From Heterostelium multicystogenum (taxonomy: Eukaryota > Evosea > Eumycetozoa > Acytosteliales > Acytosteliaceae), in contig RCNN01000126.1 of the NCBI GenBank assembly GCA_003667245.1, forward strand, positions 1 to 64,000: DNA of 64,000 bases, read 5' to 3'. Under the pieces are notes generated by a model, which was not told the DNA's origin, made no database searches, and saw only the letters and a list, made by a program, of their open reading frames with translations. Positions within the stretch are counted from its first letter, which is position 1. Each line of letters starts with the position of its first letter. Position numbers and translations under genes: made by a program. This document shows, in pieces, positions 36,114-47,540 of this stretch.

Positions 36114-37577
36114 CTAGTTATTTATTGAGATAGTTTGATCGACTAAGTTTAATACAGCAGTCTTTCCACTAGCAGCTCTGTAAATTCTGTCGAAAACCGC
36201 ATCACTATGTTCGAGTGATTTCATTTTGTCTGATCTTAAATCTGGTAATAAAATGATTTTGGCGTCTTTTACTGATTCACTCCATCTCAGTGTTGAAAAT
36301 AAACAGTTGGCTGCTTCCAATACTTGATTGTTCGGTGACAAATCCTTGTATGCTAAAAACTTTGATTCTAAACTTGCTCCATTGTGTTGTTGTGATAAAT
36401 TCTTTCCGAAATCGATAAATACACATTCGGAAAGCTGATAGTTTAATATATTTTGATTACTATTTAAATTGCTGTTGCTGCTTTTCGCTACTATGTCTTT
36501 TAATATATATGCTTGAATGTCTGGTGCGTAGTGAGTCAAAAGCTGACCTGGTGCTTCTTGTCCTTCGTTAGTGTTGTTTTGTACTGTTTTGGAGATGGCT
36601 GTGATGTTGATGTTGCTGAATTTGTTGGAGAGAAGATCTTTGATGGCACGCTCTGATACTCCACCCTTACGCAGGATGACGAGGTTGTTGTTGTCGATGA
36701 TCTTGAGAACCGTCGATTCGATTCCGATTTTGCATGTGATATCTGTGTCTAAGATGGTAATGTCGGCGTGTCCGAGATCGTCATAGACGTGTATAGCGCT
36801 GGTTGGACTGACATGTCCAAAACGATTGGCAGATGGTGCCGCAATGGGGAGACCAGAGAGTTTGATGAGATTGGCGGCAACCTCGTGACGTGGGTAACGC
36901 ACACCAACGAATCCAGTCTGTGCGGTGACAATTGGTGGAATGAGCGCAGATGCACGTGCCACGATTGTCAAAGCACCTGGCCAGAATGCGGCAGTTAAAC
37001 AATTGTAGATTTCACGCTGTCCTGGTGATAGATCGAGAAGGGTAGCACCAAACTCGCTATCTACAACATGTACGATGACAGGGTCAGTCAAAGGTCTGCC
37101 TTTTGCAGTGAAGATCGACAGAACAGCATTGCTGTCGAAAGCGTTGGCACCCAAACCATAAACAGTTTCAGTTGGGAATGAAACCAATCCACCATCTCTA
37201 ATCTTTTGAGCAGCAGCAGACATAACGTCATTATTCAATGAGTCGACAATGACTGCTTTTGCATTGAAATTCGAAGCAGATGCTTGATTTACGTGATTAC
37301 CATGACCATTTACATCCATTTTTTGATTTGAAATAGTACTTGTAGAGTAATTATATTTTAGTAATCTATTACTATTACTATTGCTGAGATTATAGTTGTT
37401 ATTAGTTTTATTATTATTATTATTATAGTATCTAATATTGGTGTTGTATGTTTGATTCAAACAGTAGATAGGATGAAGATTGCTATAGGTAGTATAAAGT
37501 GACGATGATTGTTGTTTAGATAGTATATGTAAATGTTGTTGTTGTTGTATTATTGATGATAATCTATTTTTAAACAT
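36114..37577 (-). CDS. sua5: Threonylcarbamoyl-AMP synthase Sua5/YrdC
   Basis: Makes threonylcarbamoyl-AMP from threonine, bicarbonate and ATP for the t6A37 modification of ANN-decoding tRNAs. Single exon, 487 aa. The YrdC domain spans about residues 110-300: GLVSFPTETVYGLGANA, TAKGRPLTDPVIVHV, AAFWPGALTIV, GFVGVRYPRH and APSANRFGHVSPTSA. It is followed by GIESTVLKI and LRKGGVS. The extra C-terminal Sua5 domain begins after PGQLLTHYAPDIQAYI. Residues 1-85 are Asn/Ser/Tyr-rich, with few acidic residues and several basic ones, so they may be a mitochondrial presequence. A second ATG at codon 86 (MDVNGHG) would give a cytosolic form. No frame break. Confidence 0.95.
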   Translation of the reverse strand: MFKNRLSSIIQQQQHLHILSKQQSSSLYTTYSNLHPIYCLNQTYNTNIRYYNNNNNKTNNNYNLSNSNSNRLLKYNYSTSTISNQKMDVNGHGNHVNQASASNFNAKAVIVDSLNNDVMSAAAQKIRDGGLVSFPTETVYGLGANAFDSNAVLSIFTAKGRPLTDPVIVHVVDSEFGATLLDLSPGQREIYNCLTAAFWPGALTIVARASALIPPIVTAQTGFVGVRYPRHEVAANLIKLSGLPIAAPSANRFGHVSPTSAIHVYDDLGHADITILDTDITCKIGIESTVLKIIDNNNLVILRKGGVSERAIKDLLSNKFSNINITAISKTVQNNTNEGQEAPGQLLTHYAPDIQAYILKDIVAKSSNSNLNSNQNILNYQLSECVFIDFGKNLSQQHNGASLESKFLAYKDLSPNNQVLEAANCLFSTLRWSESVKDAKIILLPDLRSDKMKSLEHSDAVFDRIYRAASGKTAVLNLVDQTISINN

Positions 37578-37855
37578 CTATCTTGGTTATTAATTAAACT
37601 GCATTGAGTTAATTAGGAGGCAAAAGACACAGTAGCAATAACAAACCAACAACACAGGAATCCACCTAGAAAAATAAAAACTGAGAATTTCAAAAGATTT
37701 ATTCGTCTATTGCAATCATCATTGTGTGTTGTGTTATTCGTGAAAAAAAAGTTAGAAAAAAAACATAAAACGTCAATCCACAGATCAATTAATTAAATAT
37801 CATCATGATGGATCGATCATCTCCTAAACAAGTTGCTTATTGGATGATTCTAATC

Positions 37856-37886
<31 letters not shown>

Positions 37887-38447
37887 ATAATAATACATAA
37901 TAATAATGAATAATAATGTTTGTTATTATTATTTTATTATTATTACAAGTATTATTTAATCCATCAGATCACTTATCTAAAATCATACTTTGGGAGTACA
38001 AATATTTGTGTTGAATATTGAATTAGATGAGTATTAATCAAAAAGTGTGTTTTTATTGCAAACTATCTTTTTTTGAATACAAAACCCACACCCCACTTTG
38101 AGACATTGTTAGTTGGTAGTTGCCATTGATTCTTAAAAATAATAAAAAAAAAACAAAAAAATAAAAAATATCAATTTCATTTTGTATTTTAGTTTAGTTG
38201 CCTATTTGGTCTTATTATTACTTGTATTAATAGATAATAGATAAATATATTAGTTGTTTTGTATATAAATTATTAGGATCACACGATACTTTGTATTGTA
38301 CATCTTGTTTTTTTTGAGAATAAATATCTAGCATAGTCTGAGATTGCATATCATAGTCATAGTCATAATCATAACTCTTTTGATAGCTGTGATGATTGGT
38401 CGATTGACAATTGGTACCAACTGAAGCAACTACAACTACAACTAACA
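37578..38447. promoter_or_regulatory. Divergent promoter of sua5 and sepA
   Basis: Contains an (AAT)n tract at 37858-37884 and a CA/C-rich element CCCACACCCCAC at 38085-38096 (read on the other strand as GTGGGGTGTGGG), a G-box-like site lying between the two starts. Also contains the 5' leader of sepA. An antisense open frame here is discussed under findings. Confidence 0.4.
37858..37884. repeat. (AAT)n microsatellite
   Basis: Nine perfect AAT units, followed by imperfect continuation to about 37915. Confidence 0.9.
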
Positions 38448-41400
38448 ATGACAACAAACAATAGTTCAAAGACAAATACACCTTCACCGCCAGTTTCATC
38501 ATTAACAAAGATTCTAACGGATGACCAAAAGCGTACTACTATAACAACTCTTGTAGATAAAGAATCATGTGGCGACTATGTAAGTAGTGAGATTTAGCTG
38601 TGAAGACGAGGAATGTTCCAACTTTGGATATTAATGTGAGCTTTTTTTGGCTTGTGGCCTTGTTTTAGATATTGATTGACATCATTGGAAAAGGTGGATT
38701 TGGTGTGGTGTATAAAGGATTACATAAGACAAAGGGTCATTTCTCAGCTATAAAGAAGATCAAGATTACAAAGCGAAAGAAAGGAGACAAGACAGCGGAA
38801 TCACAGTCAATGCTCATGGTTGAGATCAATCTGCTAAAGGTGTTGTCACATCACAACATTGTCAGATACTATGATCATATTCCAACCTCTTCACATTCTT
38901 ATATTGTCATGGAGTATGTTGAGATACATTGATTCGATCGAGTAATTGGCATGTACTAATAGGCTTTTGATTGATTACAGATTCATAGAAAATGGATCAC
39001 TGGAAAAGATTGTAAAGAGACATGGATTGCTACCAGAGAGCTTGGTAAATGTATATATTGCACAGGTGTTGATGGGTCTTGAATATTTGCACAGACAGGG
39101 TGTCATTCATAGAGATATCAAGGCTGCCAACTTGCTGATCTCAACAGATGGTTCGATAAAACTTGCTGATTTTGGTGTTGCCACCAAGGTCTCTGATCTT
39201 TCTGCAGACAATCCAGACGACTCTTTTGCAGGAACACCATATTGGATGGCGCCAGAAATCATTCAGATGCAGGGTGTTTCAACAGCATGCGATGTTTGGT
39301 CATTAGGATGTACTATTATTGAGCTACTCACTGGAACACCACCTTACTTTGGATTGGCACCGGCTGCAGCACTCTATAAGATTGTACAGGAGGATCATCC
39401 TCCAATTCCACAGGGTATATCGCCTGCTTTGAAAGACTTTTTGTTGCAGTGTTTCAAGAAGGATGAAAACATGCGTAGCTCCGCTAAACAGCTTTTAAAC
39501 CATCCATGGATTAAGGCAATTGTAAATAGAAATCTAGATACCCAACAGGTTAAGAATGCACGACAGGAAATCATCAGCTACAACACACAGCTACAGGAGG
39601 CAACTACCACGCTGGATCAGCAGCCACCAACTCGCCCTCGATCCAAACAACCAGCTGTGCCAAATAGTACCAACGGTACCACTCAGGCTAGCAATGGCGG
39701 AAGTAGCAGCAACCAAGCAGGTCCTGTATCTACTTCACAAAAATCTTGGATTCAAAGCAACTCAACTGCACTACCACGAGTTCATAATGCTGGATTGACT
39801 TTGGCATCACCCCGCACCAATAAATCCACTGAAGAAAACCAAAGTACATCAAACAACAGCGATAAAGAAAAGGAAAGAAAAGCACAATTGACAAGACAAC
39901 TTTCAAGATTTATTGAGAGTGACAATGAAGATGATAATTTCAAAGATATATTTTTAAAGAAACAACCATTGCCACAGAAGCAACATCAGAAACCTCAAGC
40001 TTTGCAGAAACCTGGATCCCAACAGGGAGCAAAAAAACAAGATGTTAAGCAGAAGTTGGAAAAATATGCAGATGAAGACGAAGATGATGATTTTGGAAGC
40101 GGTCCTGCAACAGGACAGCAGTTAAAGATGGGTAGCAGCAACACATCCAATTGGGACGACAATGGAGCATTTGATGGTTTCAGCGACGAAGAGGATGGCA
40201 GTCAGTCGCCAATGACACTTTCATCACTAAAGTTGAAGCTTCCCTCAAACAACGAGGAATGGGACAGCGAAATCGAAGATACCTTTGATAGCATTTCACA
40301 ATGGACAGAGACAGACAATGATGTTCAAACCACTATCAATTTACAAGACAAACAGAGAGAGCAAATCACCAAGACAATTGTAGATATAATTTCACAACTC
40401 AATCACTATCAGAACAGCAACAACACCTCGAGCGAAATAGGAGGACTTCTACAGAAGCTGATGGAGCTTCTCGACCGTTTCCCAGATGAGCGTCGTCTAC
40501 TCGTGAGCAACGGTGAGGGTGGCATCTACTTCCGTCTACCTATTATCATGTTCCTTGAAATGCTGGAACAGCCAAATAGTCCACACCACCTTATCACATT
40601 GAAGCTGATCAACCAAGCAATGTCAGAGAGCGTCTCGATCATGGAAACGATTTGCATTCTCAATGGAATTCCCATCATCACACAATTCGCCAACAGAAAC
40701 TACCCAGAAGAGCTCCGTGAGGAAGTCTCTATTTTTGTACTTCATCTATGTAAATCATCATCCTACTCACTTAATATGTTTATTGCAGGAAGTCGAGGAT
40801 GTAGAGTGCTTGTGGATCTAGTTGACTCTGACTATTTTAACAGCTCAACACTCATTCACAACACACTCGACTCAATCTCACAGGTATTCAAACTACATTC
40901 TACACTTCCAAAGACATCGTTATGTCATCTTTTTGCAAGAACTCAACTTTTAAACAGAATCTCTTTGTTGTTACACCAAATTTTCATACCAACAGCCACA
41001 ACAGCGAACCAATGTAGTGGAATATCTTGTCAAAAGAAGGTTGGAGAGCATCATCGTCATTCCTCTTCCGTTCAAAAACTATCAAAAGATGCATTTGAAC
41101 GTGTTCTTTCATACTCTGTCAAAGCAGCAGACATTCTTTTGTTCTTCTCAACTGGAGATGCACTTGCCAAAGAGGAGCTCTCCAGTGAGACAGTAATGAA
41201 ATCTATTCGTGCAGTTATAACCGAAATCTGTACATGGAACACTATTGGAAACGATGTCCGTGCTTTTCTACTTAGAGTACTAAAGGTTATCAAAAATCTT
41301 TCAATGGATCAGCATAACAGAATCAAACTTGACAATGTGGACATGATCCCAACACTTATTGGGTTCTTGGGCCTCTCGCCAACTGGCATCGAAAAGATTT

Positions 41401-42073
41401 CAGAAATATACAACCAAGTGCTACACTCACTTTATCATCTTTTGCTGCTCGACAAAGCAAGACAAGAAAAAGCTTTAAAATGCGGAATATTGCCACCACT
41501 TCACGATATCATTAACTCACGTGGTCCACTCAAGGAGTTGGCATTGCCCATCTTGTTTGATCTTGTTAGATTGTCTTCGTCCTCAAGTAGAATCCAACTC
41601 TGGAGTGCAATACACTTGACAAGCTACTGGAGTTGCTCGAAGATAAAAACTGGTTTGCCGATGCCATTGAGTCGATTGCCGCATGGGCGTCACTTGAGTC
41701 CACACCTGTATTTGAAAAGCTTACCAACGGACTGAGACCAAGCCAAATGCTCATCAACATTGTTCACACAAGCAACATCAAGCATCCTTCTTTCTCTAAG
41801 TCACTCATTCCTCTTTTACATTTAATGCAATCTTCAGCGGTTCTGACAGAGCGTCTCATCGAGGTTGGTCTCGTCAATTCACTCATTGAGTGTCTCGAGT
41901 TAGACAATTCATCCGTTTCAAAGATCACACTCCTGAAAATCGTTGGAACCGTTCTCCAGAAGAACCACAATCAAACTTCACTCAAACCCATTTTGCAACG
42001 CATTTCCAAACAGGATGAATCAGAAATCGTCAAGACCATTGCCGAGAGTTTACTTTCATTCTTTTCCAATTAA
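38448..42073 (+). CDS. sepA: SepA / Cdc7-type septation kinase
   Basis: Ser/Thr kinase of the septation-initiation network, required for cytokinesis. Exons are 38448-38579, 38669-38913 and 38981-42073; introns are 89 and 67 nt, and the second contains a TACTAAT branch-like word. The kinase domain is residues 45-300: [11 protein letters not shown] loop, SAIKKIKI lysine, [17 protein letters not shown] and [13 protein letters not shown]-rich linker and acidic patches follow ([20 protein letters not shown]). A long helical armadillo-like C-terminus begins about 40320. A frame break at 41602-41603 (GG where GGG is expected) shifts the reading. With it corrected, the C-terminus continues [17 protein letters not shown] to the stop at 42073. 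About 1,156 aa. Confidence 0.94.
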
Positions 42074-42220
42074 TATATAAATCAACCTCATCATTTAATT
42101 TATTTAATAATTGTCATAATAATGAAAATTCCATCATATGTATTTTGAATTTTTTGAATTAATCTGGCAGATTAATCTGTCAAGGCAACACTTTTACACC
42201 AACCAATTTCTGATCAAAAT

Positions 42221-42410
42221 ATGTCATTTAAAGAGATAATAAATAATAGATATCTTTGTCATTGTATGTATATTCAATTATGTCAGAGATATACATCATC
42301 AGCTTAAAATTAATACTATGACAGAGAAACAACTCAGAGACAATGCATCACTAGCTATCATGTCGCAATTCGGAAGACAGGATCTCTTCTTTGTAAACCA
42401 AAAAATATTA
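42221..42410 (+). pseudogene. Truncated copy of the 43379 gene family
   Basis: The first piece (ATG at 42221) reads MSFKEIINNRYL, against MSFIQIINNKYL in the full gene downstream. The second piece (ATG at 42318) reads EKQLRDNASL then FGRQDLFF, against DKEIRESGSL then YGRQDLFF. The two pieces are in different frames, and similarity stops near 42410. This is the N-terminal 60-odd codons of a paralogue, cut off and frame-broken. It points to local duplication of the family. Confidence 0.7.
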
Positions 42411-43378
42411 TATTTAAGAAATAGGATACATTTATTTATATATGTTGAAATAAAATATTTTAAAAAATGAATATAGAATTTTAGTATTTATGTGAAAAAT
42501 AAATCAAAGCCATCATTTAATATAAAATGAACGCGTAAACATTACTTTATCAATGAGAGCTAAGTCTATAGATTTAATAGATATTTAAAGTAAATATTAA
42601 AGTAATAATCATTGAAATAAAGAAGAGATTTACTTACTTAAATAGATTTCAATATCTAATCTAATTTTTTGTCCGATCACTAATAGCATTGGTACAAGTT
42701 GTTTTAGCATTTTACTAAAATTCTATATTCATTTTTAAACAAATAATTTCAATTTATTTTAAATGTAGCAATTAGTTATTCAGTTTGATCAATCCCTTTA
42801 AATATTGATTGATAATAACTTAAAACTTAATTTTTTATTCAAAAAGTCTAATTAAAAACATTTGTAAATGTTAAAATTAAACATTCAAATCTACCTATCC
42901 ATTGTAATTATTAAATTGCAGTGTTATTTGATTTAAACACACCTATTTTTAACCCTTAAGAAAACACATTTAATTTTAATTTTATCAGTGGTTATATCAC
43001 TTGAAATTATGAAGTTCCATTTTTTATAATTATAATAAAGATAATAAAAGGAAATTGATAAATATATAAATTAAATATTAATGATAGTAAAAATAAAAAA
43101 ATTAATTTGAACTTCTTGCACTATTCTTTGTTTTTTTAAAGTTATACTAAAACCACCCCCCATATAACACACCGATATATATTTGAAATAATGATTGTGT
43201 GTTAAGTGTGTTAATATCATATGATCACATTATATTAATTTGTAAATTGGAGACAACCTGTAACATATGTAACAATATAATGAAACTAAACGGTGCTGGA
43301 AATGTTTATTTCAATATTATCTATTTTTATTTTAATTTATTATAATTAATAGGATAAATTCTAAATCTCTATAAATAA
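42411..43378. promoter_or_regulatory. Intergenic/promoter of the unnamed family gene
   Basis: Very AT-rich. At 43153-43173 lies CCACCCCCCATA followed by TAACACACC, a C/CA-rich element about 205 bp before the ATG, and the only GC-rich word in the spacer. No further paralogue remnants seen. Confidence 0.35.
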
Positions 43379-45367
43379 ATGTCTTTTATCCAAATTATTA
43401 ATAATAAATATTTAAACTTTCAAATATTCAATAGTCTAAGAGAGATTCAACAAAATTTTAATTTGGGAAAACTTCCCATTTTAAAAGATAAAGAAATTAG
43501 AGAATCTGGATCTTTGACTACCTATCTAAAATATGGAAGACAAGATTTATTCTTTGAATATTTTCAAAACAATGAACTGGCCAATATGTATAAATCGATA
43601 AATGATTTCCAATATATTATGGACTATGCATTCAATTCATCATGCTATAAGGTTCTAAACTTTATTTTAGATACTTATAATACTGAATCTATTGTAGAAT
43701 CCAACTCCAATTTGGAAAAACTAATTTCTTATATCCTGTTTGGTTCAATTAAAAGAAGAGATTATGATAGATTTTGTTTTATCTATCACAAATTTCAACT
43801 TTATTTTGATAATGACTCCGATCAACCAATTACTTTGGCAGAATTAATGTTAAAATATAAATTAATCAACAAATATTATGTTTGGAGTCCAACACCTACC
43901 AAATTCACATGGTTCAGTATTTTTTTCAAAAGTTTTGGAAATAGGAGATATTGAAACTGCTCTATATTTTGAATCAATGCAAATACCTTTCTTTCGTAAT
44001 ATTCTACTGGATATTTTCACACATAAACAAATTGTTCAATTTGATATAGATCCAACTAAACATGGAGTTCCTTCACTTAAATTGTTTCTAAGACTCAATC
44101 CATCTCAAGAATTCAATCATATCTTCTTTAGAAAAGCAGTTAGATTTAACAATTTTGAAAGCTTCAAATTCATGTATGACTTTAACAATGATAGAAATAA
44201 TATTCTGGTAGAGAAAGAAGACCTATTCATTGAATTGATAAAGATTGCTGCAACTTCAGTTTCAATTGTTTTTATAAATTTTCTGATTAATAAAATAGAT
44301 CATCCATTCCAAGTTAAGCCAGGAACCACTATTCAAGAAGTAAACCCCTCGATTATCAGTATTGACCTCCTTTCAAGATTAAGACAATTTGGTTTCGAAT
44401 TCCAATATGTGAATTTAATTCATTCTTTTATTATGTCAAAACAAAACGAGGACCTATTCAACTATATTATCACAATTTCAGATAGTCTGATGTTCCTAGA
44501 TGGAAATATGATTTCAAGAGCATTAAAGTATAATAATCTCAACTTTATAACTAGAATGCTTCCACTGTTGAAACCAAATTCCTATTTCTTCTTGAACATT
44601 GCCGATATGAATGGTGCATTTGAACTGGTGGATATAATCATACAGGCCCCTAATATTTCAAGTTTATGTGTAGCCAATGGATTTTCTTTGGGATTCATTT
44701 GCAGATTATTGCAAAAATCTCCATGAATTAACATCAAATAGAAACATACGGGAACAGTTTTGGAGTCATATCATTGAAATGTTAATTAAATTCAAGAAAC
44801 TTGACCTATCTATGTCTATTACTATCATCACTAAAATAATCCAATTCAACTTTCCAATGGACCTTGTTTCAATGATTCTAGATCATTTCCAAAATACATC
44901 CAGTACCTCTATTGCCCAAATTATCAAGTCATCTGTCCACACTGCTTTGACGTATCAGAATTTCAATTTTATCAAAAACCTTCATCAACTAAAGTATAGT
45001 GTTGCTCCATACATTGAAGATATTCGATCTATCAATGATATCAATGATCTAATGTTCCTTAGAAGTGTTGTACCAAACTCCATTCGATATGAAGAAATTG
45101 TTAACAACTTAATCAATTTTGGGAACTATCAACTTCTTGTTGAGCTCATGGAACTACCTTCAACTCCAAGAGAACTAATTGAAATTGCTCTTGACATATC
45201 TGATATGAATATCATGAGTTTAATAACTTCAAATGACCTTAAAACTCTGACATATCTTATCAATAGAATTCCAGAGAAATTTAGGAAAGAAGAGTTTTTG
45301 TAATGAAGCAAAGAAATATGGTCATTACAAAATAATTCAACTATTTCAATCTTTTCCAACAAAATAG
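43379..45367 (+). CDS. Unnamed dictyostelid family protein (helical-repeat type)
   Basis: I do not recognise a named domain. The N-terminus is MSFIQIINNKYLNFQIFNSL, then GSLTTYLKYGRQDLFFEYFQ and units with the rhythm of degenerate ankyrin-like or helical hairpin repeats (FQYIMDYAFNSSCYKVLNF, LMFLRSV, YQLLVELMELP). It ends EAKKYGHYKIIQLFQ. Proteins with this layout look like the large lineage-specific families of dictyostelids; that is an impression from memory and not a search. There are frame breaks at the T-run 43920-43926, near 44690, and at 45295-45299 (five Ts where four restore the frame and give the true end at 45367). About 660 aa. Local composition is more AT-rich than that of the housekeeping neighbours. 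A truncated paralogue lies 1 kb upstream. Confidence 0.75.
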
Positions 45368-45404
45368 TTGACTATCCATAGATATTTATTATATATTTCC
45401 AATA

Positions 45405-46996
45405 CTATTGCCAACTAATTCCTGACTTTGGTATTAAATAAAGTAAATTTGTTTTATAATAGAGTGAAATAATATTCTTAAAAGAAGATCTTAATACTCC
45501 TTCTCGATTGTCATCCATCAGCCCATTGAGATATAAGAACATCCTAAAGTCCACAGGCTTGTCGCACTCCAGCTTCAATGTCATATGTTTATATTCATAA
45601 GTATCAATTTCATATAATTGAATTAGTTTAGCCTTTTCAATATCTTCCCTTAAATTCCTAATATAATTATCCTGTTTGTTTGGTCAAATAGAAAATAGTT
45701 AATAATATTATTCTCTGAGGGGTTTAGGAATATAAATTTATCCCTTACTTCTTCATATTTTGTTAGATCAATTTGGTTGTAAGTAATTGATTCATTATTA
45801 TACTCTATTTCCTTGAGGAATTTTTCAAAAAAAGTCAGTGGCACTAGTTCCGAGATGTCCAATATTCCTCACCCTTGGAACTTGAGGCTGAATACAATTT
45901 CTTCCTTTCGTGACTTCTTTAGTTCTTACAAAATCATCCCAATAGTTTGATGGCCAATTGGGTTCAATTTCTTTCCAAAACTTCTTCGTTAGGAGCCAAC
46001 CCAATCCAGGGAAGAACTCTGTCCTCTGAAATGTTGTTATTGCCTTTTTCCAATCAGGATTAATAAATTGGCTCTTTCCAAAATCATTCCAGGCACTTAT
46101 ACAAAATATCGAGCTATCTCTTTCCAGCAGAGGATAGAAATGATTAAAATAATCCAAAAAGTCTGGTGAAACCTCTAAATCATCTTCCAAAACAATGACA
46201 GAATCAAAATGTAATCTAAAAAGCTGTGACAGTGCCCATTTATAATGTGCAGCAATCGCTTCATACGATGGAATCTCTGTATAATTTTGATGCTTTAATC
46301 AACTTAATAGGGAGACTCCAACTCTATCGTATTCATTTACACTTACTCTAAATACAACAATATCTTTGGAGTATCTATTTAATACTTGAGTTGTAAGCAA
46401 ATCATTACAATCCTGTGACACAATAATTGGATGTCTTTGTTTATCGGTTTCATTTTTAAATAAACTGTATTAAGAAAATCAAGTTAGGTTTCCTGTATCT
46501 TGCTTGTTTAGATAGATAGTTACCTTAATAATTTATCTAAACAAGAATTTAAATAGAATGATCTATTACATGTGAAGATAATTATAGGTATAACTGGAAG
46601 TGTAGTTTGGTTTATTGTGTGGCTAGATGAATCAGGTGTTCGGGCAAGTATTTGTTTGTTGTTTATTCTTTGCATGAAACTAATTTGTTGCTCTTCAAAC
46701 TCGATTTTCAACTCGAGTTGGTCAACTAATGATTTATGCAACTCTATCTCATCTTGATATTCTTTTATTAGATTGTCATTTAGAGAGTTGATTTTAATTA
46801 TCTCTTGCTTCAGATGTTCTATTTCATTTTTAAGTTCAATTCTATTTTGAGTAGAAATATATTCTTTACTATTACTATTATAAATAAATATTATATTTAT
46901 CAATACAATAATAACTATAATAAATATAAATATTCTATTAAACTTTATACTATTATAATTATTATTATAATTATTATTTCTCAATGAAGGTATCAT
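45405..46996 (-). CDS. mgat1: N-acetylglucosaminyltransferase I (GT13, MGAT1)
   Basis: Golgi type II membrane enzyme that adds GlcNAc to Man5 and so opens complex/hybrid N-glycan synthesis. Exons are 46524-46996, 46347-46464 and 45405-46292; introns are 59 and 54 nt; about 492 aa. The cytosolic tail is Asn-rich. The membrane segment is about residues 21-43 (IFIFIIVIIVLINIIFIYN), then a coiled-coil stem. The catalytic part starts at IPIIIFTCNRSFYL. Further motifs are VLEDDLEVSPDF (the EDD metal/UDP motif), FCISAWNDFG, TEFFPGLGWLL, WPSNYWDDFVR and PRVRNIGHLG. There are two frame breaks: A-run 45827-45833 (one too long) and CC at 45671-45672 (one short). Its stop is 38 bp from the stop of the convergent neighbour. 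Confidence 0.93.
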
Positions 46997-47540
46997 TATT
47001 ACTATGATTATTATTTGTAAAACTATATTATATTATACACAAAGTATTAAAAGAGGATAGTTAGATAGTTTTCATTAAAGAGTTGTATTATGTGTTGATA
47101 TGAATAGAATAGAATAGGTCTGGTATAATAAAATTAACAACATTCCCAATCATTGATCAATCAATTATAAATGAGTTTAAAATATTACTTTAAAAAGAAG
47201 AGGATTGTGGTGTGGGGTTAGTTGTGTCTAACAGCATCAATCAACAATCCCCCTCCCCTCCCCTCTTATTCCAATCTAGATATAACAAGTTGAGTGATCC
47301 TTAGTTTGATTCATTATCTTTATCTGTTGCCACTTTGGAATGTATCATATTAAAGTTAGTTATCATCAAAATAATTCGAATAAAAATTAATGACATGTCT
47401 CGTTCGCTTTTATGAATTGAAGAATATCGATAAATTGCCACTATTAGTAGTAATATTTCATTGTTTGTTTGTTTTGTTTAGTTTAGATTAGTTTGGATTG
47501 GTTTAGTTTTGTATAGTTCAACCGTACGTTCACAATAAAG
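46997..47540. promoter_or_regulatory. Divergent promoter of mgat1 and exosc9 with G-box and C-tract
   Basis: In AT-rich DNA, GTGGTGTGGGG lies at 47207-47217 and the pyrimidine tract CCCCCTCCCCTCCCCTC at 47249-47265. They are spaced about 30 bp apart and roughly midway between the starts. The first resembles GBF-type G-boxes. The second could form unusual secondary structure. Function is inference. Confidence 0.45.
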
